Assembly (NCBI GenBank): GCA_018660305.1
Contig: JABJKO010000344.1
Span: 1-19,271, forward strand
DNA from: Rhodospirillaceae bacterium
GTDB lineage: Bacteria > Pseudomonadota > Alphaproteobacteria > MPNO01 > UBA2964
DNA: 19,271 bases
Direction: 5' to 3'
The notes beneath the pieces were generated by a model, which searched no databases, had not been told where the DNA came from, and saw only the letters and a program-made list of their open reading frames with translations. Positions 6,122-13,601 of this stretch are shown piece after piece. Within the stretch, counting starts at the first letter, position 1, and the number at the start of each line of letters is the position of its first letter. The translations under genes and the position numbers were made by a program.

Positions 6122-6150
6122 AAATCCACTGCCCCAAAAAAAATTTGATG

Positions 6151-6206
6151 TGACGGTTTGCCGGTTTTAACCAATCGGCAAGTTTTCCCCGGTTAATAAA
6201 CCGTCA
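6151..6206. repeat. Nested inverted repeats between cyclase and second globin
   Basis: The outer arms TGACGGTTT (6151-6159) and AAACCGTCA (6198-6206) match perfectly over 9 bp. Inside are TTGCCG (6158-6163)/CGGCAA (6176-6181), GGTT/AACC (6163-6172), and CGGTT/AACCG (6190-6194 and 6199-6203). The last uses the same right-arm bases as the outer stem, so alternative folds compete. No T-tract follows. The second globin's GGGGG ribosome-binding site lies about 15 bp downstream, so the folds could control its translation or transcription. Confidence 0.55.
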
Positions 6207-6231
6207 GGAAAAAATTCTATCGGGGGCACAA

Positions 6232-6618
6232 ATGGCCGAAACCATGTTCGACCGTGTTGGCGGATATTCGACCATCAATCGGGTGGCCAGGGCTTTTTTT
6301 GAAAAAGTGCCGACCTCGAATTTTATCGCATCCTATTTTGAGGATTCAGATTTCACGGGGCTTATTCGCCACCACACCGAATTTCTCGGCTCGATCATGG
6401 GCGGCCCAACTCGATACTCCAATAAGGACCTTGAGCAGATACACCGCTTCATGGACATAACCGACGCGGCCTTCGACGAAATGGTCGAACTGATGAAAGA
6501 TTCTTTCTACCAGTTCCATTTCGAGCAGGCCGATGTCAATTTCATTGAAGACGAACTGCTGCGCCGCCGGCGCTTCATCTGTGGCAGCAAGCCGGTAGGG
6601 CTCGCCTCGAGCTTTTGA
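6232..6618 (+). CDS. Second truncated haemoglobin with altered distal pocket
   Basis: The 128-residue protein is collinear with the first globin from the N terminus to the RRRFI segment near the C terminus, so the two are clear paralogues. The GG turn is at 10-11, GGP at 57-59, and the proximal His71 (LEQIHRFMDI) is kept. The distal pocket differs: position B10 is Phe23 (AFFEKV) instead of Tyr, E7 is Leu44, and E11 is His48 (LIRHHTEF) instead of Gln. A distal His could hydrogen-bond ligand or make a six-coordinate haem. The C terminus has an extra tail with one Cys (FICGSKPVG). It lies 110 bp after the cyclase gene on the same strand and may be co-transcribed or separately controlled through the dyads in between. 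The role as a second sensor or modulator of the cyclase is inferred. Confidence 0.85.
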   Translation: MAETMFDRVGGYSTINRVARAFFEKVPTSNFIASYFEDSDFTGLIRHHTEFLGSIMGGPTRYSNKDLEQIHRFMDITDAAFDEMVELMKDSFYQFHFEQADVNFIEDELLRRRRFICGSKPVGLASSF

Positions 6619-6683
6619 CCTGACCCGATAATCAGGCGGGAACCGCCGACGACCCAATTATGTGACATACCGTTTCCATACTC

Positions 6684-6713
6684 TTGAATCGGTGAGGTGA
6701 TTTTCACCATATG
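6684..6713 (+). promoter_or_regulatory. Weak promoter candidate upstream of ubiD
   Basis: In the 168-bp gap before ubiD, TTGAAT (6684-6689) is followed after 18 bp by CATATG (6708-6713), with a short inverted repeat GGTGA/TCACC (6691-6695 and 6704-6708) in the spacer. The gap also holds GGCGG/CCGCC, a 5-bp hairpin with loop GAA just after the globin stop. The match to consensus is modest and nothing else is evident in the gap. Confidence 0.25.
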
Positions 6714-6786
6714 GGCGGGCGCGAAACTATCCGCAACGTGTTACACAATTGCCAAGCAGGATGGTTACCCGACACATAGGTTCTTC

Positions 6787-8283
6787 ATGGCCTTTGCGAG
6801 CCTGAGAGATTTTATCGAGGCGCTGGAGCGCGACGGCGAGTTGGTGCGGGTCTCCGCGCCCGTCAAAACAGCGCTGGAAATCACCGAAATCCAGACCAGA
6901 TTACTCGCCGAGGGCGGCCCCGCCGTGCTGTTTGAAAATCCGGTGGGCCCGGATGGCCAGCCGAACAATATCCCGGTGCTCGCCAATTTATTCGGCACCG
7001 TAAAGCGGGTCGCCGCCGGCATGCAGCGCGAACCGGGCGAGCTCCGCGCTTTCGGCGATCAGCTCGCCTTCCTGCGTCAGCCCGAACCGCCCGGCGGCTG
7101 GCGCGAAGCGCTCGACATGCTGCCCATGGTCAAGACCGTCTTCGCCATGAAGCCCAAGACCGTCTCGAGCGCACCGTGCCAGGAGGTGGTGCTGCAAGGC
7201 GATGACATCGATCTCGCGCGCCTGCCCATCCAGACCTGCTGGCCGGGCGAACCGGCGCCGCTGATCACCTGGCCGCTGGTGGTCACAGAAGGCAATAACG
7301 GTCCCAATCTCGGCATCTACCGGCTGCAGGTAACCGGGCGCAACACCACCCTCATGCGCTGGCTGCGTCATCGCGGTGGCGCCGAGGCCCATGCCAGACA
7401 GGCCAGCGGTGACGCTCCCGCGCCCCTGCCCGCCGCGGTGGTGATCGGCGCCGATCCGGGGACTATCATTGCCGCCGTCGCGCCAGTGCCGGAGAACATT
7501 TCCGAATATCAGTTCGCCGGGCTGCTGCGCGGCAAGAGCGTCGAGCTAGTGGATTGCAAGACCGTGCCCCTGAAAGTCCCGGCCCAGGCCGAGATCGTGC
7601 TGGAGGGCCATGTCTCGCTGACCGATTTTGGCGATGAAGGCCCCTATGGCGACCATACCGGCTATTACAATTCGGTGGAGAAATTCCCAATCTTCACCCT
7701 CAGCGCCATCACCATGCGGCGCGATCCCATTTATCTGTCGACCTTTACCGGCCGGCCGCCGGATGAGCCGTCGGTGCTGGGCGAGGCGCTCAACGACGTG
7801 TTCGTGCCGCTGTTGATCCAGCAGTTTCCCGAAATCCGCGATTTCTGGCTGCCGCCGGAGGCGTGTTCCTATCGTGTCGCCGTGGTGTCCATGAAGAAAT
7901 CCTATCCCGGCCACGCGCGGCGCATCATGATGGCCGTGTGGTCCTATCTGCGCCAGTTCATGTACACCAAGTTCGTGATCTGCGTGGACGAGGATATCGA
8001 CGCGCGCGACTGGAAGGATGTCATGTGGGCGATCTCCACCAACGTGGATCCGGCCCGCGATATCATGATGGTCGAGAACACCCCCATCGATTATCTCGAT
8101 TTCGCCTCACCGGTCTCCGGCCTCGGCTCCAAGATGGGCATCGACGCCACCGCTAAGATCCCCCCTGAAACCTACCGCGAGTGGGGCCGCAAGACCCGCA
8201 TGGACGATGCCACCATCGAGCGGGTCAACGAGATGTGGAGCGATCTTGGCCTACCGGGCAGCGGCAAGGCGATCTGGAAGTAG
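6787..8283 (+). CDS. ubiD: UbiD-family prenylated-FMN-dependent decarboxylase (3-polyprenyl-4-hydroxybenzoate carboxy-lyase)
   Basis: The protein has 498 residues, the usual length of UbiD. The likely start is the ATG at 6787, where the family N terminus [20 protein letters not shown] begins; an in-frame ATG at 6697 would add 30 unrelated residues. Hallmarks are NLGIYRLQ (174-181) and [13 protein letters not shown] (190-202), which bind prFMN and metal, and [13 protein letters not shown] (283-295), which carries the acidic catalytic residues (Glu284, Asp289). The enzyme removes the carboxylate from the prenylated 4-hydroxybenzoate made by UbiA, one of the first steps of ubiquinone synthesis, using prFMN supplied by UbiX, which is not in this window. 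Other UbiD-like aromatic decarboxylases exist, but the ubiA nearby and the full-length match favour ubiquinone synthesis. Confidence 0.92.
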   Translation: MAFASLRDFIEALERDGELVRVSAPVKTALEITEIQTRLLAEGGPAVLFENPVGPDGQPNNIPVLANLFGTVKRVAAGMQREPGELRAFGDQLAFLRQPEPPGGWREALDMLPMVKTVFAMKPKTVSSAPCQEVVLQGDDIDLARLPIQTCWPGEPAPLITWPLVVTEGNNGPNLGIYRLQVTGRNTTLMRWLRHRGGAEAHARQASGDAPAPLPAAVVIGADPGTIIAAVAPVPENISEYQFAGLLRGKSVELVDCKTVPLKVPAQAEIVLEGHVSLTDFGDEGPYGDHTGYYNSVEKFPIFTLSAITMRRDPIYLSTFTGRPPDEPSVLGEALNDVFVPLLIQQFPEIRDFWLPPEACSYRVAVVSMKKSYPGHARRIMMAVWSYLRQFMYTKFVICVDEDIDARDWKDVMWAISTNVDPARDIMMVENTPIDYLDFASPVSGLGSKMGIDATAKIPPETYREWGRKTRMDDATIERVNEMWSDLGLPGSGKAIWK

Positions 8284-8381
8284 CTTTTCGCTTTGTCCAT
8301 AGCGCATTTGTTACTGTCCCCGATTCAGCGCTTGGCGTAAGACATTTGCGTTGGGGTTATCGCATTTCGAAAAGGTGAATC

Positions 8382-9725
8382 ATGGCTAGCGGAAAGAAGC
8401 CGCTCGACATTCTGGATGGTCTTCTGGACCGGGTAAAAAAGGCCGGCGGCGACGGGGCCGATGCGCTGGTGTTCGACAGCGCGTCGCTCGAAATCTCGCA
8501 ACGGCTGGGCAAGCCGGAGAAGCTGGAACGCTCGGAATCGGCCGATGTGGGGTTGCGGGTGTTTGTCGGCAAGCGCCAGGCCATCGTTTCTTCCACCGAC
8601 CAGTCCGACGACGCCCTGGACGAAATGGTCGAGCGCGCCATCGCCATGGCCAAGGCCGCGCCCGACGATCCCTATTGCGGCATTGCCGAACCGGGCCAAA
8701 TCGCCACCAAGATCCCCAAGCTCGATATTTACGACCCCTCCGAACCGGAAACCCAGGCGCTGATCGATATTGCCATCGACGCCGAAGATGCGGCGCGGGC
8801 AGTCCCCGGCGTCACCAATTCGGAAGGCGCCGATGTGGGGTGGAGCCATGCCAGCATCGCGCTGGCCGCGACCAACGGTTTCGCCCAGACCTATGCGGTC
8901 TCCAGCAACAGCTTCTCGGCGTCGGTCATCGCCGGCGAGGGGACCGACATGGAGCGCGATTACGATTACGCCTCAGCGGTCTATATGGAGGATTTGCCGT
9001 CGCCAGCAGAGATCGGCAAAAGCGCCGGCGAGCGGGCCGTCAAACGGCTCGGCGCGCGCAAGATGAAAACCACGCAGGTTCCGGTTGTCTATGACCCGCG
9101 GGTCTCAGGCGGGCTGGTGCGTCATTTGACCGGCGCCATCAACGGCGCCTCCATCGCCCGCGGCACATCGTTCCTCAAGGACTCCATGGGCGAGGCGGTC
9201 TTCTCACCGGGCATCAACATCGTCGACGACCCGCTCCGCCCGCGCGGCCTGCGCTCCAAGCCATTCGATGGCGAAGGTTTTCTGACCAGCAAGAAAACGC
9301 TGATCGAAGACGGCAAGCTCACCACCTGGATCCTCGATCTGGCGTCGGCCCGGCAGCTTGGGCTGGCCTCCACCGGCAATGCGTCCCGCGGCACCGGCGG
9401 CCCACCCTCGCCCGGCGCGACAAACATCTATCTCGAAGCCGGTGAGCCGACACCGGAAGAGCTGATGGCCGATATCGAGGAAGGTTTTTATGTCACCGAA
9501 CTGATCGGCATGGGGATCAACGGCCTCACCGGCGATTACAGCCGGGGCGCCAGCGGTTTCTGGATCGAGAAGGGCCAAATTGCCTTCCCGGTCAGCGAAA
9601 TGACCATCGCCGGCAATCTCAACGACATGTTCAAGGCGCTCCGGCCGGCCAACGATCTGGTGTTCAAATTCGGCACCGACGCCCCGACACTCCGGATCGA
9701 CGGCATGACCGTAGCGGGGGTTTAA
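8382..9725 (+). CDS. pmbA: TldE/PmbA subunit of the TldD-TldE metalloprotease
   Basis: The protein has 447 residues, close to E. coli PmbA/TldE (about 450). The ATG at 8382 follows AAGGTGA. The N-terminal domain contains EKLERSESADVGLRVFVGKR (about 47-66), and the C-terminal domain contains VPVVYDPRVSGGLVRHLTGAINGASIARG-type sequence and GINGLTGDYSRGASGFWIEKG, both typical of the family. There is no HEXXH, which is as expected: that motif is on the TldD partner, encoded elsewhere. The TldD/TldE heterodimer degrades unfolded peptides in the cytoplasm and takes part in microcin maturation and antitoxin turnover in E. coli; the native substrate here is unknown. It is followed by a palindromic repeat that probably ends the transcript. 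In many alphaproteobacteria this gene lies close to the lipid A/Kdo genes, as it does here. Confidence 0.92.
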   Translation: MASGKKPLDILDGLLDRVKKAGGDGADALVFDSASLEISQRLGKPEKLERSESADVGLRVFVGKRQAIVSSTDQSDDALDEMVERAIAMAKAAPDDPYCGIAEPGQIATKIPKLDIYDPSEPETQALIDIAIDAEDAARAVPGVTNSEGADVGWSHASIALAATNGFAQTYAVSSNSFSASVIAGEGTDMERDYDYASAVYMEDLPSPAEIGKSAGERAVKRLGARKMKTTQVPVVYDPRVSGGLVRHLTGAINGASIARGTSFLKDSMGEAVFSPGINIVDDPLRPRGLRSKPFDGEGFLTSKKTLIEDGKLTTWILDLASARQLGLASTGNASRGTGGPPSPGATNIYLEAGEPTPEELMADIEEGFYVTELIGMGINGLTGDYSRGASGFWIEKGQIAFPVSEMTIAGNLNDMFKALRPANDLVFKFGTDAPTLRIDGMTVAGV

Positions 9726-9741
9726 AGCCCCCCTCTCGTTT

Positions 9742-9830
9742 GTCATCACGGACCCAAGTGCGCTTCACGCCCATGGGCGGGATCCAGTGTTCTTCACAAT
9801 AACTAGACCCCGGCTCAAGGCCGGGGTGAC
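9742..9830. repeat. Palindromic intergenic repeat element
   Basis: The stretch opens GTCATCACGGACCCAAG, passes through GGGCGGGATCCAGTG and closes with a hairpin ACCCCGGC/GCCGGGGT (9807-9814 and 9820-9827, loop TCAAG) followed by GAC. The hairpin and the GGATCCAGTG piece are of a kind scattered many times in alphaproteobacterial genomes between genes. It sits just after pmbA and could stop transcription or stabilise the 3' end. Only one copy is in this window, so the repeat status rests on recognition, not on comparison. Confidence 0.6.
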
Positions 9831-9847
9831 AATTGGGTCTACAGAAT

Positions 9848-9894
9848 AAAAAAATAAGGGCGGCCCCCAGCTTTCGCGAAAAGAGACCCGCCCC
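9848..9894 (-). terminator. Rho-independent terminator of the DHDPS-family gene
   Basis: Read on the minus strand, GGGCGG (9893-9888) and CCGCCC (9863-9858) form the stem, with an inner TTTCGCGAAA palindrome in the loop. It is followed by TTATTTTTTT. It lies 24 bp after the stop codon of the gene ending at 9918. Confidence 0.75.
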
Positions 9895-9917
9895 TACAGT
9901 CCGAATTGTGAAACCGT

Positions 9918-10868
9918 TTATTCCGCCGCCTGCTGGGCCAGCATGCCAGCGTCGGTGAGCGCCTTGCGGATTTCGTCGATTGTCGTGGCATCGGGTTCGC
10001 GGATCGGCGGCTGGGTCACGTAGGAACCAAGCCGGCCGGTCAGCACCATAGCCACCTTCATGCGCGCATGGGCATCGCCGGTGGGCTCGCCTTCGCCATA
10101 GACGGCGTCCTTGAGAGCATTGATGCGGTTCTGGATATCCATGGCCCGGGTCAGGTCACCGGATTTCACACAGGCGTAAAGCTCGGTGATCTGATCGGGA
10201 ATGAACGAGGCAAATCCCACCAGCGCGCCATCGACCCCCTGCACCATGGACGGCAGGATATATTCGTCATGGCAGGTGAGAATGGTCACCGACGGATCGC
10301 CGGCGCGGATGGCCTGGATGTCACGGGCATATTTGTTCATCTCGCGGGTGCCGAGCTTGACGCATTTGACCCACGGCAGCTGAACCAATGTCCGGAGCAG
10401 TTCTTCCGAATAGGATGCCTTGCACCAGGCCGGGTAGACATGGACCACCTGATCGAGGCCGCTGGCCTTGCCGATGGCGTCGAAGTAATCGACCACATGC
10501 TCCGGCTCCATGCCGAACCGCAGCCAGTAATGGGGCGGCATCACGAGAAGTCCGGCGGCGCCGGCATCGCGGGCGGCTTCAGCGTCTTCACAGGCTTCGG
10601 TAATACCCTCGCGGCACAGCCCGCTGACCACCGGAATTTTTCCGCCCACCTCATCGGCGACGATGCGCGTGACTTCGGTGCGTTCAGCGCTGGTCAGGGC
10701 GAACACTTCACCGGTATGGCCGTTGGGCACCAACCCGCCGACACCATCGAAACTCATCAGCCAGGCCGTAAATTCCCGGAGGTTCTTCTCGTCGATTGAC
10801 AGGTCCTGATTAAACGGACACTGCATGGCGGGGAAAATCCCGCTGTAATTCCAGGTTTTGCTTGTCAT
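9918..10868 (-). CDS. Dihydrodipicolinate synthase/N-acetylneuraminate lyase family protein
   Basis: The 316-residue TIM-barrel protein is slightly longer than typical DapA (about 292). GHTGEVFALT (50-59) is the GTTGE-type motif, Tyr145 in VVHVYPAWC matches the catalytic Tyr of YNxP, and Lys171 in KCVKLGT is the Schiff-base lysine. Class I pyruvate-type aldolase, lyase or dehydratase chemistry is therefore expected. Changes at the motifs (HVYPAWC instead of YNVPxR, KLGTRE instead of the usual KDSS) argue against housekeeping lysine synthesis and for a catabolic member acting on a sugar acid or hydroxyproline-type substrate; the exact reaction is not determinable. The ATG at 10868 follows AAGGAG. 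The gene is alone on the minus strand between two + strand units and has its own terminator and a dyad upstream, so it looks like an independently regulated insertion. Confidence 0.85.
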   Translation of the reverse strand: MTSKTWNYSGIFPAMQCPFNQDLSIDEKNLREFTAWLMSFDGVGGLVPNGHTGEVFALTSAERTEVTRIVADEVGGKIPVVSGLCREGITEACEDAEAARDAGAAGLLVMPPHYWLRFGMEPEHVVDYFDAIGKASGLDQVVHVYPAWCKASYSEELLRTLVQLPWVKCVKLGTREMNKYARDIQAIRAGDPSVTILTCHDEYILPSMVQGVDGALVGFASFIPDQITELYACVKSGDLTRAMDIQNRINALKDAVYGEGEPTGDAHARMKVAMVLTGRLGSYVTQPPIREPDATTIDEIRKALTDAGMLAQQAAE

Positions 10869-10943
10869 CTGGCATTTCTCCTTTTTGTCGGGCCGTTTCT
10901 GGCTCGAAATACGCTAAATCTTTGGTCAGAATGATATACCAGC

Positions 10944-10968
10944 GATTTGAGTGAAATCACGACAAATC
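10944..10968 (-). promoter_or_regulatory. Concentric dyad upstream of the DHDPS-family gene
   Basis: GATTTG (10944-10949) pairs with CAAATC (10963-10968), and inside it GTGA (10951-10954) pairs with TCAC (10957-10960), on almost the same centre. On the minus strand a TATATC box (10937-10932) lies just downstream, so the dyad would cover the upstream part of the promoter. It is a reasonable operator for a catabolite-responsive regulator, which is not encoded next door. Confidence 0.35.
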
Positions 10969-10997
10969 TTCTTCGGTGTGGGAAGCAGCGCTTCTGA

Positions 10998-11026
10998 TTG
11001 GCCCTGACTCGGGCCCGTGTTATAGA
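10998..11026 (+). promoter_or_regulatory. Sigma70-type promoter of the lipid A/Kdo operon
   Basis: TTGGCC (10998-11003), exactly 17 bp, then TATAGA (11021-11026) give a good -35/-10 pair. Transcription would start near 11033, about 34 bases before the GTG at 11067. This argues that the in-frame TTG at 10998 is part of the -35 box and not the start codon. Confidence 0.55.
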
Positions 11027-11066
11027 ATCGCGCTTCGAAGGTGCGCGCGATTTGGAGCGCTATAGC

Positions 11067-12887
11067 GTGTCAGACAAAAACCGGTCCTCTTCCCCGGGAA
11101 TACAGGACGATGCGGCGCGGACCACCAGGGATCTGGTGGGCCGTCTGGCGCGCGTTCATCTGCGCCCCCAGACCGGCCGTTTCATCGTCGCCGTCATCTG
11201 CATGATCATTGTCGCCGCGGCGTCGGCGGCGATGCTTTATCTGCTCAAACCGGTGCTGGATGATATCCTGATCAACCAGGACAGGACACTTCTCTACCTC
11301 ATTCCAGGCGGCATTCTGGGTCTGGCGCTGGTCACCGGAATCGCCGGCTATATTGAAGCCGTCTTCATGGAGGTGATCGGCCACCGGCTGGTCTCGGATC
11401 TCCAATCTTCCATGTATGCCCGTGTCATCAGAGCCGACCTCGCCCTGTTTCAGGGCACCGCGACGGGTGTGCTGATTTCGCACTTTACCAACGACGCCAA
11501 TGCGCTGCGGTTTTCCATTGCGAAATCCATCACCGGGCTGGTGAAAAGCACATTCATGCTGGCCGGCTATGTGACCGTCATGTTCCTGATGAACTGGCAG
11601 CTGGCGGTGATCGCCTTTGTCGGCTTCCCGCTCGCCATCTACCCCATCGTGCGCATCGGCAAACGCATGCGCAAAGCATCCACCAGCACTCAGGTTGAGC
11701 TCGGTGAATTCACCACCTTGCTGGACGAGACTTTCCAGGGTGCGCGGCACGTCAAAGCCTATTCCATGGAGGCCCACGAAACCGCCCGGGCCTCGGCCAT
11801 CATCGAAAATCTGTTTGCCCTCTACCGCAAGATCGCCCGCACCCAGGCCATCAGCCGTCCGCTGATGGAAACATTGGGCGGCATCGCCTTGGCGGCGGTG
11901 ATCCTGTATGGCGGGCTGTGGGTCATCGATGGCAATTTAACACCGGGCGAACTGGTCACCTTTATTGCAGCCCTGCTCGCCGCCTACCGGCCCATGAAGG
12001 ACATCGCCAATCTGAACGCGACGCTGCAGCAGGGATTGGCCGCCGCACAGCGGGTTTTCAATGTCCTCGATGTGGAACCGACCATTGTCGACCGGCCGGA
12101 CGCCCGCCCGCTGGACCGCGTCCGCGGCGAAATAAGACTGGAAGACGTGGCGTTTTCCTACGGCAGCGATATCGCCGCCCTGGACGGCATCGATCTGGTT
12201 GTTCCCGCCGGACAGACCGTCGCCCTCGTGGGACCGTCGGGAGCCGGCAAATCGACCATCCTCAATCTGATCCCCCGCTTCTATGATGTGGCAAGGGGGC
12301 GGGTAACGGTGGATGGAATCGATGTACGGGAGACGACGGTAGGCTCGCTGCGCGGCGCCATCGCCCTGGTCAGCCAGGAAATATCCCTGTTCGACGAGAC
12401 CATTGCCACCAACATCGCCTATGGCAGGCCGGGTGCGGGCGAAAAGGACATTATCGCCGCCGCCAGGGCAGCGGACGCCCATGATTTCATCATGGCGCTG
12501 GAGCACGGCTATGATACCCATGTGGGTGGGCGCGGATTACGGCTTTCCGGCGGCCAGCGGCAAAGAATTGCCATCGCCCGGGCCATGTTGAAAGACGCCC
12601 CTATCCTGCTGCTCGACGAGGCGACGTCGGCACTGGACAGCGAGACGGAACGCCAGGTGCAATCGGCTCTGACCACGCTTACCGAAGGACGGACCACCGT
12701 GGTCATCGCCCACCGCCTGTCAACGGTCATCGCAGCCGATAGGATCTATGTGATGGAAGACGGACGCATCCTGGAATCAGGCAGCCATGCCGAGCTTCTC
12801 GCCAAGGGCGGCGCCTATGCACGTCTTTATGCGGTTCAGTTTGCCGGTCAGGCGGATGTGGACCCCGTTACCAAGGCAACTGCCTGA
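11067..12887 (+). CDS. msbA: MsbA-like lipid A export ABC transporter (permease-ATPase)
   Basis: The protein has 606 residues from the GTG at 11067, preceded by GGAG. An in-frame TTG at 10998 would overlap the likely promoter. The N-terminal half has six expected membrane helices, including VAVICMIIVAAASAAMLYLL, IPGGILGLALVTGIAGYIEA, FMLAGYVTVMFLMNWQLAVI and LGGIALAAVILYGGLWVI. The C-terminal ATPase domain has Walker A GPSGAGKST (389-397), signature LSGGQ (493-497), Walker B ILLLDE (513-518) and the H-loop His549. This half-transporter architecture, working as a homodimer, flips lipid A-core across the inner membrane. The assignment to MsbA rather than another type I exporter rests on its place at the head of a block with DUF374, waaA, lpxK and lpxL-like genes. 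The gap to the next gene is 3 bp. Confidence 0.88.
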   Translation: MSDKNRSSSPGIQDDAARTTRDLVGRLARVHLRPQTGRFIVAVICMIIVAAASAAMLYLLKPVLDDILINQDRTLLYLIPGGILGLALVTGIAGYIEAVFMEVIGHRLVSDLQSSMYARVIRADLALFQGTATGVLISHFTNDANALRFSIAKSITGLVKSTFMLAGYVTVMFLMNWQLAVIAFVGFPLAIYPIVRIGKRMRKASTSTQVELGEFTTLLDETFQGARHVKAYSMEAHETARASAIIENLFALYRKIARTQAISRPLMETLGGIALAAVILYGGLWVIDGNLTPGELVTFIAALLAAYRPMKDIANLNATLQQGLAAAQRVFNVLDVEPTIVDRPDARPLDRVRGEIRLEDVAFSYGSDIAALDGIDLVVPAGQTVALVGPSGAGKSTILNLIPRFYDVARGRVTVDGIDVRETTVGSLRGAIALVSQEISLFDETIATNIAYGRPGAGEKDIIAAARAADAHDFIMALEHGYDTHVGGRGLRLSGGQRQRIAIARAMLKDAPILLLDEATSALDSETERQVQSALTTLTEGRTTVVIAHRLSTVIAADRIYVMEDGRILESGSHAELLAKGGAYARLYAVQFAGQADVDPVTKATA

Positions 12888-12890
12888 CGG

Positions 12891-13601
12891 ATGGCCTGGT
12901 TCAAATCCATAATGCGGCAACCCGCGCCGCGTGCCGCCGCCTGCTGGGTCACCGCACAATATATCCGTCTGGTGCGGTCAACCGGCCGCTGGACAACCGA
13001 GGGCGCCGAATTCCCCACGCGACAGCTTGCGGAGGGCCAGCCGTTTCTGGCCGCCTTCTGGCATGGGCGGTTATTCATGATGTCGGAAGCCTGGCCTTAT
13101 GATGCCGGCTTCAACATGGTTGTCTCGCAACACCCGGATGGTCAGCTCATTGCCCAGACCATCGGTCATTTGGGTTTCGGCAGCATCTCCGGGTCGACCA
13201 CCCAGGGTGGCACCGCCGTGATGCGCGCCATGCTGCGCGCCCTGAAAGACGGCGAATGCGTCGGTCTGACGCCCGATGGTCCACAGGGTCCCCGCATGCA
13301 TGCCTCGGTGGGGATCGTCCACGCGGCGCGGCTGTCCGGCGCCCCTATCCTGCCGCTCGCCTACACGGCGCGCCCCAGTTGGTTGCTCCCCAGTTGGGAC
13401 CGCCTCATGATTCCCCTGCCGTTCAGCCGGGGCATCGTCAGATGGGGCGAGCCGATAGAGATTGCCCGCGACGCCAGCGACGAGGACGTTGCGAAAACCG
13501 CAAAGCTACTGGAAGCCCGCCTCAACCAAATCGTCCATCAACTCGATGATTCTTTGGGCCTGCCCGGCGTGGAACCGGCGGTGGTGGAGGCGGAGGCGTG
13601 A
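12891..13601 (+). CDS. DUF374 lysophospholipid acyltransferase-like protein
   Basis: The protein has 236 residues. It shows the DUF374 pattern: FLAAFWHGRLFMM (52-64), VVSQHPDGQLIAQ (77-89), then TTQGGTAVMRAM, a short region GLTPDGPQGPRMHASVGIVH resembling a substrate-binding segment, and SGAPILPLAY. The family is distantly related to PlsC-like acyltransferases and occurs beside waaA in alphaproteobacteria. It is thought to act in lipid A or envelope lipid acylation, but no reaction is firmly established. It starts 3 bp after the MsbA-like stop and its own stop overlaps the waaA GTG by 4 bp, so it is inside the operon. The N terminus is basic and has no clear transmembrane helix, suggesting peripheral attachment to the inner face of the membrane. 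Confidence 0.82.
   Translation: MAWFKSIMRQPAPRAAACWVTAQYIRLVRSTGRWTTEGAEFPTRQLAEGQPFLAAFWHGRLFMMSEAWPYDAGFNMVVSQHPDGQLIAQTIGHLGFGSISGSTTQGGTAVMRAMLRALKDGECVGLTPDGPQGPRMHASVGIVHAARLSGAPILPLAYTARPSWLLPSWDRLMIPLPFSRGIVRWGEPIEIARDASDEDVAKTAKLLEARLNQIVHQLDDSLGLPGVEPAVVEAEA

Noticed and set aside
6136..6145. A-tract after the cyclase gene as part of a terminator
   Set aside because: It precedes the inverted repeats on the + strand, and on the minus strand the T-run is not next to the stem and no minus-strand gene ends here.
10068..10799. Open frame of 243 codons on the + strand inside the DHDPS-family gene
   Set aside because: Antisense shadow of a gene with Tyr145, Lys171 and the GHTGE motif in place.
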